Source of the DNA: Malania oleifera
Lineage: Eukaryota; Streptophyta; Magnoliopsida; Santalales; Ximeniaceae
Assembly (NCBI RefSeq): GCF_029873635.1
Contig: NC_080420.1
Coordinates: forward strand, 29,069,032 to 29,133,031
DNA: 64,000 nucleotides
Direction: 5' to 3'
The notes beneath the pieces are model-generated. The model was not told the origin of the DNA. It did no database searches and saw only the letters and a list, made by a program, of their open reading frames with translations. The position numbers and the translations under genes are program-made. Below, piece after piece: positions 58,830 through 64,000 of this stretch. Each line of letters starts with the position of its first letter. Within the stretch, counting starts at the first letter, position 1.

Positions 58830-59322
58830 TAATGTTAGTGTTTACGTAGATGACGAATTGTGTTCTATTCAAACTATGCACTAAATTCAAATTCAAATTT
58901 TCGAAAGTTCAATATGATGTAAGATTGTATTTTGAAATGAAGTACCCAAAATGTTACTTGAAAAAAAAAAAACACTACTTGGGTCGGTTGGCATATATAC
59001 ATATATATACTTCCAAGCATGCATGGATAAAATTTCCTATACTAAATTAAGTACATAAATCTCATTTTTCTAAAATTGTACATGTTGATTGATCAAGCGG
59101 ATGACTAATGATCGTTCGTGGATCAATGCACTTTGTGCAATAAACAAAACTGTCATGCTGCGTACACTATGCAGCTTATCATGTCACAATCAAGTTCCCA
59201 AAATTTCTGGGTTTCGGCAAAAGAAAAAAATTTAAAATTTAAAAACAGAATTAAAAATAAAATCAAAACGAAAACTGGTAGGCTCGGAAAAATCTGACAC
59301 TTTATTTCTAATTTTCCAACCG

Positions 59323-59434
59323 TTGACATTCAAAATTCAGTAGTCGTTGGCGTGCAGCTCACTCCTCCCCTCTCCTTCCTGCTCTGTACGCTGCCATTTG
59401 CCAACCCTCCCTTGTTTCTTCATGCACATATAAA
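59323..59434 (+). promoter_or_regulatory. Core promoter of the IDA-like gene
   Basis: TATAAA at 59429-59434, 111 bp before the ATG, which leaves a CT-rich leader of about 80 nt. A W-box core TTGAC lies at 59323-59327; one core alone is weak evidence for WRKY control. Confidence 0.55.
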
Positions 59435-59544
59435 CACCCCCTTCCCCTCGATTCAATTTTATTAGATTTAATCCAAATCATCTTCTCATCTCCACCTCCA
59501 AATTAAACAAACCCCTCTTCAGATTACGCGTTAATTTTGCTACT

Positions 59545-59859
59545 ATGATGGTTTCTTCTTCCAAATCCATGCATGTTTCCTTCAACCTCCTCTGTTTCCT
59601 ACCTCTCCTTTTGCTCTTAATTACCAGCAATCACTGCGCCGCCGCGGGTCGGCCGGAAAAAGCGGGGACGCCGGCGCAGGAGGGAGGGTCTGCGAACCCC
59701 GCGGCGGTGCATTTGAAGCTTTACCAACACAGGAAGCTCGGAATGGCTTCTCCGTACAGAGGCACGGTGTTCAACTTTTTCCCAAAGGGAAGTCCCATTC
59801 CACCCTCTGGTCCTTCCAAGAGGCACAACTCAGAGGAGGACTCTGCGCCTGAAAATTGA
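59545..59859 (+). CDS. IDA-like (IDL) secreted peptide precursor, 104 aa
   Basis: Intronless ORF with the design of INFLORESCENCE DEFICIENT IN ABSCISSION prepropeptides. Residues 1-34 are a signal peptide with a hydrophobic core LLCFLPLLLLLITS, followed by a variable proline/glycine-rich spacer. The conserved C-terminal EPIP motif is FNFFPKGSPIPPSGPSKRHN (76-95), with PIPPSGPSKRHN at 84-95. IDA itself has PIPPSAPSKRHN; the G in place of A is seen in other IDL members. A nine-residue acidic tail remains to be trimmed. The mature peptide acts outside the cell on HAE/HSL receptor kinases in cell separation, and some IDLs respond to stress (family knowledge). Two ATGs are adjacent; either gives the same peptide. 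Length and lack of introns fit the family. I think IDL6/IDL7-like, but that is tentative. Confidence 0.9.
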   Translation: MMVSSSKSMHVSFNLLCFLPLLLLLITSNHCAAAGRPEKAGTPAQEGGSANPAAVHLKLYQHRKLGMASPYRGTVFNFFPKGSPIPPSGPSKRHNSEEDSAPEN

Positions 59860-60189
59860 ATTGAGCGTGCGGGGATATATGTATAATGTTTTGGCTTTCT
59901 TTTACTTAATCTTCCCAGCTATTCATTCTGATCTGCTCGTCAGATGGGATTAAGTTGCAATTTTTTTTTTCTTTTTTTCTTTTCGGAAGGCCTAATGGTC
60001 AGTTCAGATCATGAGGAGCTGAACCTGTTTGGGTGGCTTGAAACTGTGTTACACTGTATAGAAAATTTTTATTTGTTCAAACACATATACATATATTTTT
60101 CTACATGGTAGTCTTCCAAGTTCAAGTTCAATTTCTGATGATATATATGATAGGGGTGCTGGGGTGCTATTAATTGCAGGATGACTTGG

Positions 60190-60215
60190 TTCTCTCTCTC
60201 TCTCTCTCTCTCTCT
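60190..60215. repeat. (TC)n microsatellite
   Basis: About 13 units. Confidence 0.9.
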
Positions 60216-60379
60216 GGATGATTCGGTTAATTTCTGTGTTCAAGCGTGTAAGATTAAAGGAAATGTTACTCATAATTAAGTTATCAACATTAATTAGAGA
60301 ATGGGATTGAAACCAGAGATCTCCAGCAAATGTATTTGCATACCTTTTAAAGGACTCTCTCTCTCTCTCTCTCTCTTTT

Positions 60380-62162
<1,783 letters not shown>

Positions 62163-62197
<35 letters not shown>
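62163..62197. repeat. (AT)n microsatellite
   Basis: About 17 AT units, 50 bp left of LTR D. Confidence 0.95.
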
Positions 62198-62200
<3 letters not shown>

Positions 62201-62247
62201 TTATGTATGTATAGTATAGTATTTTGAATATGAGTTACAGAGTATGG

Positions 62248-64000
62248 TGTTGACTTTATAAGTCTTATCTCATTTTGATAATGACAAATCACAAGTATCT
62301 TATGTGTGCATTTAGTACTTGAACAGGTTTACATTTCAGCACACATATATGGAAGGCATGAGGAGTGCTTGAAGGGCAAAAGAGTGAAGACAATTCTATT
62401 TTTTCAATTGTATTGTTTCTGGTTTGAATTGTAAATGTATGCATTATATGATTTGATTTATTGTTTAATAGTGACCTTAGATTGACCCTAGGAAATCAAT
62501 CTTTCCATGGAAAACCTTTTTTCATAAAATGTTAAACTCATACAAAAAGGTTTGAAGTACTTTTGATGTCAAAAAACGGCTTAAACTCATTTTTTTCATG
62601 GAGACCAGTCGACCAGCCTAAGAAGCCCAGTCGATCGACCAGAGCACTCAGCCAGAACTTCAATTTTGTGAAGCCCCAGTAGACCGGACCTTAAAGCCCA
62701 GTCAACCGGCAAGACACATGGCTAGAATTCAAGTATTCAAAAAGCCCAGTCGACCGGATCTTGAAACCCAGTCGACCAGACTTCTATTCGGCAAACCAGA
62801 TCAAGAGGCCTAGTCAACCAAACTTCGCGGATTTGAAAAATCGCCTATGGTCATTCAATCGGAGCCTACCCTAGTCGACCGAAACTCTCAGGTTGAGTTA
62901 TTTTTAAGCTGAAAACAGTTGTAAAATTCAAAGTTAATATTTTAACATTGCCCAAACGGTCACTTAATGACTAGTTTTTGAAAATCTCTATATACTTTGC
63001 CCTAAGCTCATTAAATAACTTTTGATCTCAAGATATTATACTCTTACAATATTGGGCTCATTTTCACTCATTTTTTTCAAAAACAAGCAAGCTTTTGCTC
63101 TCATTCAATCATTCATTTTAAATTTTCACTTGAGAGCAAATCTACAGTTTCTTCCACATCTTTCCTTGGAAAATATTCTTTGGAGAAATCATTTGTAGCT
63201 TGTGAATCTTTGAGCATTTCCATTACAAGATTCAAGAGCCCACTTAATCTTTTCATTGCAAAAATTATTTTGAACAAAACCCTAACTTCTCCAGCACTTA
63301 TTTTTGAATTTTGTTTTTGGAGAAATCACTTGGAGGTTCTAGATCCTTAAAAAGAATTTATTGCATATTTCATTTTTGAATCAAAGATCACTTACTCACA
63401 TACCCTCTCATTTACTTCAAAACATTTTTGAGAGAGGAAACCCTAAAACTCTATTGAGCATAAATCTCATATTGGGAGAGTGCATATAAGATTTACATTG
63501 TACAACCTAACTTTTTGAGAAGCATACATTTGTACGTAAAAAATTATTTATCTTTGGTATCCCTACGGTTCGGATAGTGAACCATGCCAACCATGGGGTA
63601 TAAGGAGGGCTCCATCCTGCTGAAGGAGTGGTGTAAAGGGGGCTCCACCCTATAAGAAGTGTTGTAAACGGTTTACTCCGCCCGGTTAAGGGAGCAGTTT
63701 AGTGGAATCCTCGAGTGAGTTGGCTTGAGGCGAAGACATAGGCAAGGTTTGCCGAACCTCATAAAAATCCTTGTATTTTCTCTCTCTTCCCTAAACTATT
63801 TACTTTTCTACACTTGTATGCTTTCATTTAATTTGTTGTGATTACTGTATGTGATTTATAGTTTTGCATACTTGAATATTTGTGGGATTTGAGATTGTTA
63901 GAAAAACCCTAGTTTTGTGAAATACTAATTGTGTTTTAAAAATATGACAAAAAGAGACCTAGATTTTAAAATATCCAATTCACCTTCTCCCCTTCTTGGG
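62248..64000 (+). mobile_element. Sirevirus-like LTR D (5' or solo LTR), right-truncated by window
   Basis: Starts TGTTGACTTTATAAG without a polypurine tract before it, so it is a 5' or solo LTR. It carries a U3 palindrome array (62600-62890), a TATA box (CTCTATATACTTTG, ~62985) and R/U5 blocks at 63590-63770 (GTGGAATCCTCGAGTG, GCCGAACCTCATAAAAATCC). It runs to CACCTTCTCCCCTTCTTGGG at 64000, which in related LTRs lies about 20 bp from the end. TATGG (62243-62247) is the predicted target duplication. Confidence 0.8.
62600..62890 (+). promoter_or_regulatory. U3 near-palindrome array of LTR D (core CCAGTCGACCGG)
   Basis: About nine sites, including CCAGTCGACCAG, CCCAGTCAACCGGC, CCCAGTCGACCGGA (twice as close variants) and CTAGTCGACCGAAAC, about 100-390 bp upstream of the TATA box. 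Confidence 0.7.

Overview
This window is plant nuclear DNA, most likely from a eudicot with a repeat-rich genome; I cannot name the species. Evidence for a plant: an IDA-like peptide gene, a GT47 exostosin-family pseudogene, Tork-type Copia elements, Sirevirus-like elements with env-like reading frames, a TRIM, a CACTA element with a plant transposase-associated domain, RTE and L1 LINE pieces, and tRNA-derived SINEs. About 85% of the window is transposon-derived. I see one host gene that looks intact, the IDA-like gene at 59545-59859.

Layout. 1-5816: a gag-only Sirevirus-like LTR element (minus), cut by the window start and inserted in a tandem duplication (5817-8246) of an old Copia fragment plus a TRIM. 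8614-13960: a broken Tork-like Copia element (minus) with LTRs, PBS, PPT and GTGAC target duplications. 14733-16573: a GT47 glycosyltransferase pseudogene (minus). 17040-54059: one large nest. Its base is a Sirevirus-like element G (RNase H end, env-like ORF, 3' LTR), split many times. The deepest stack is five levels: G > solo LTR I > gag-only element A > CACTA > Copia-2. A second stack is G > Sirevirus-like element E, with an RTE LINE in E's LTR and an older LTR (C, itself carrying a MITE) in E's env-like region. Solo LTR F splits G's 3' LTR. Element A also carries a processed retrocopy of a UPF0235/DUF167 host mRNA.

54060-62247 is lower in repeats: a CACTA end remnant, a third TRIM copy, two SINEs, small MITEs, CT microsatellites and the IDA-like gene with its TATA box. 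62248-64000 is a further Sirevirus-like LTR running off the window.

The most unusual signal is in the U3 part of the Sirevirus-like LTRs. Each family has a cluster of 5-12 short near-palindromes around a GTCGAC-like centre, upstream of the TATA box, and each family has its own flanking letters. A related cluster plus TATA-like sequence lies just in front of the env-like ORF of G, suggesting an internal promoter. The gag-only elements also carry about ten PBS-like TTGGTATC repeats in their 3' non-coding part. All calls come from reading the sequence and from remembered family features; no search was run.
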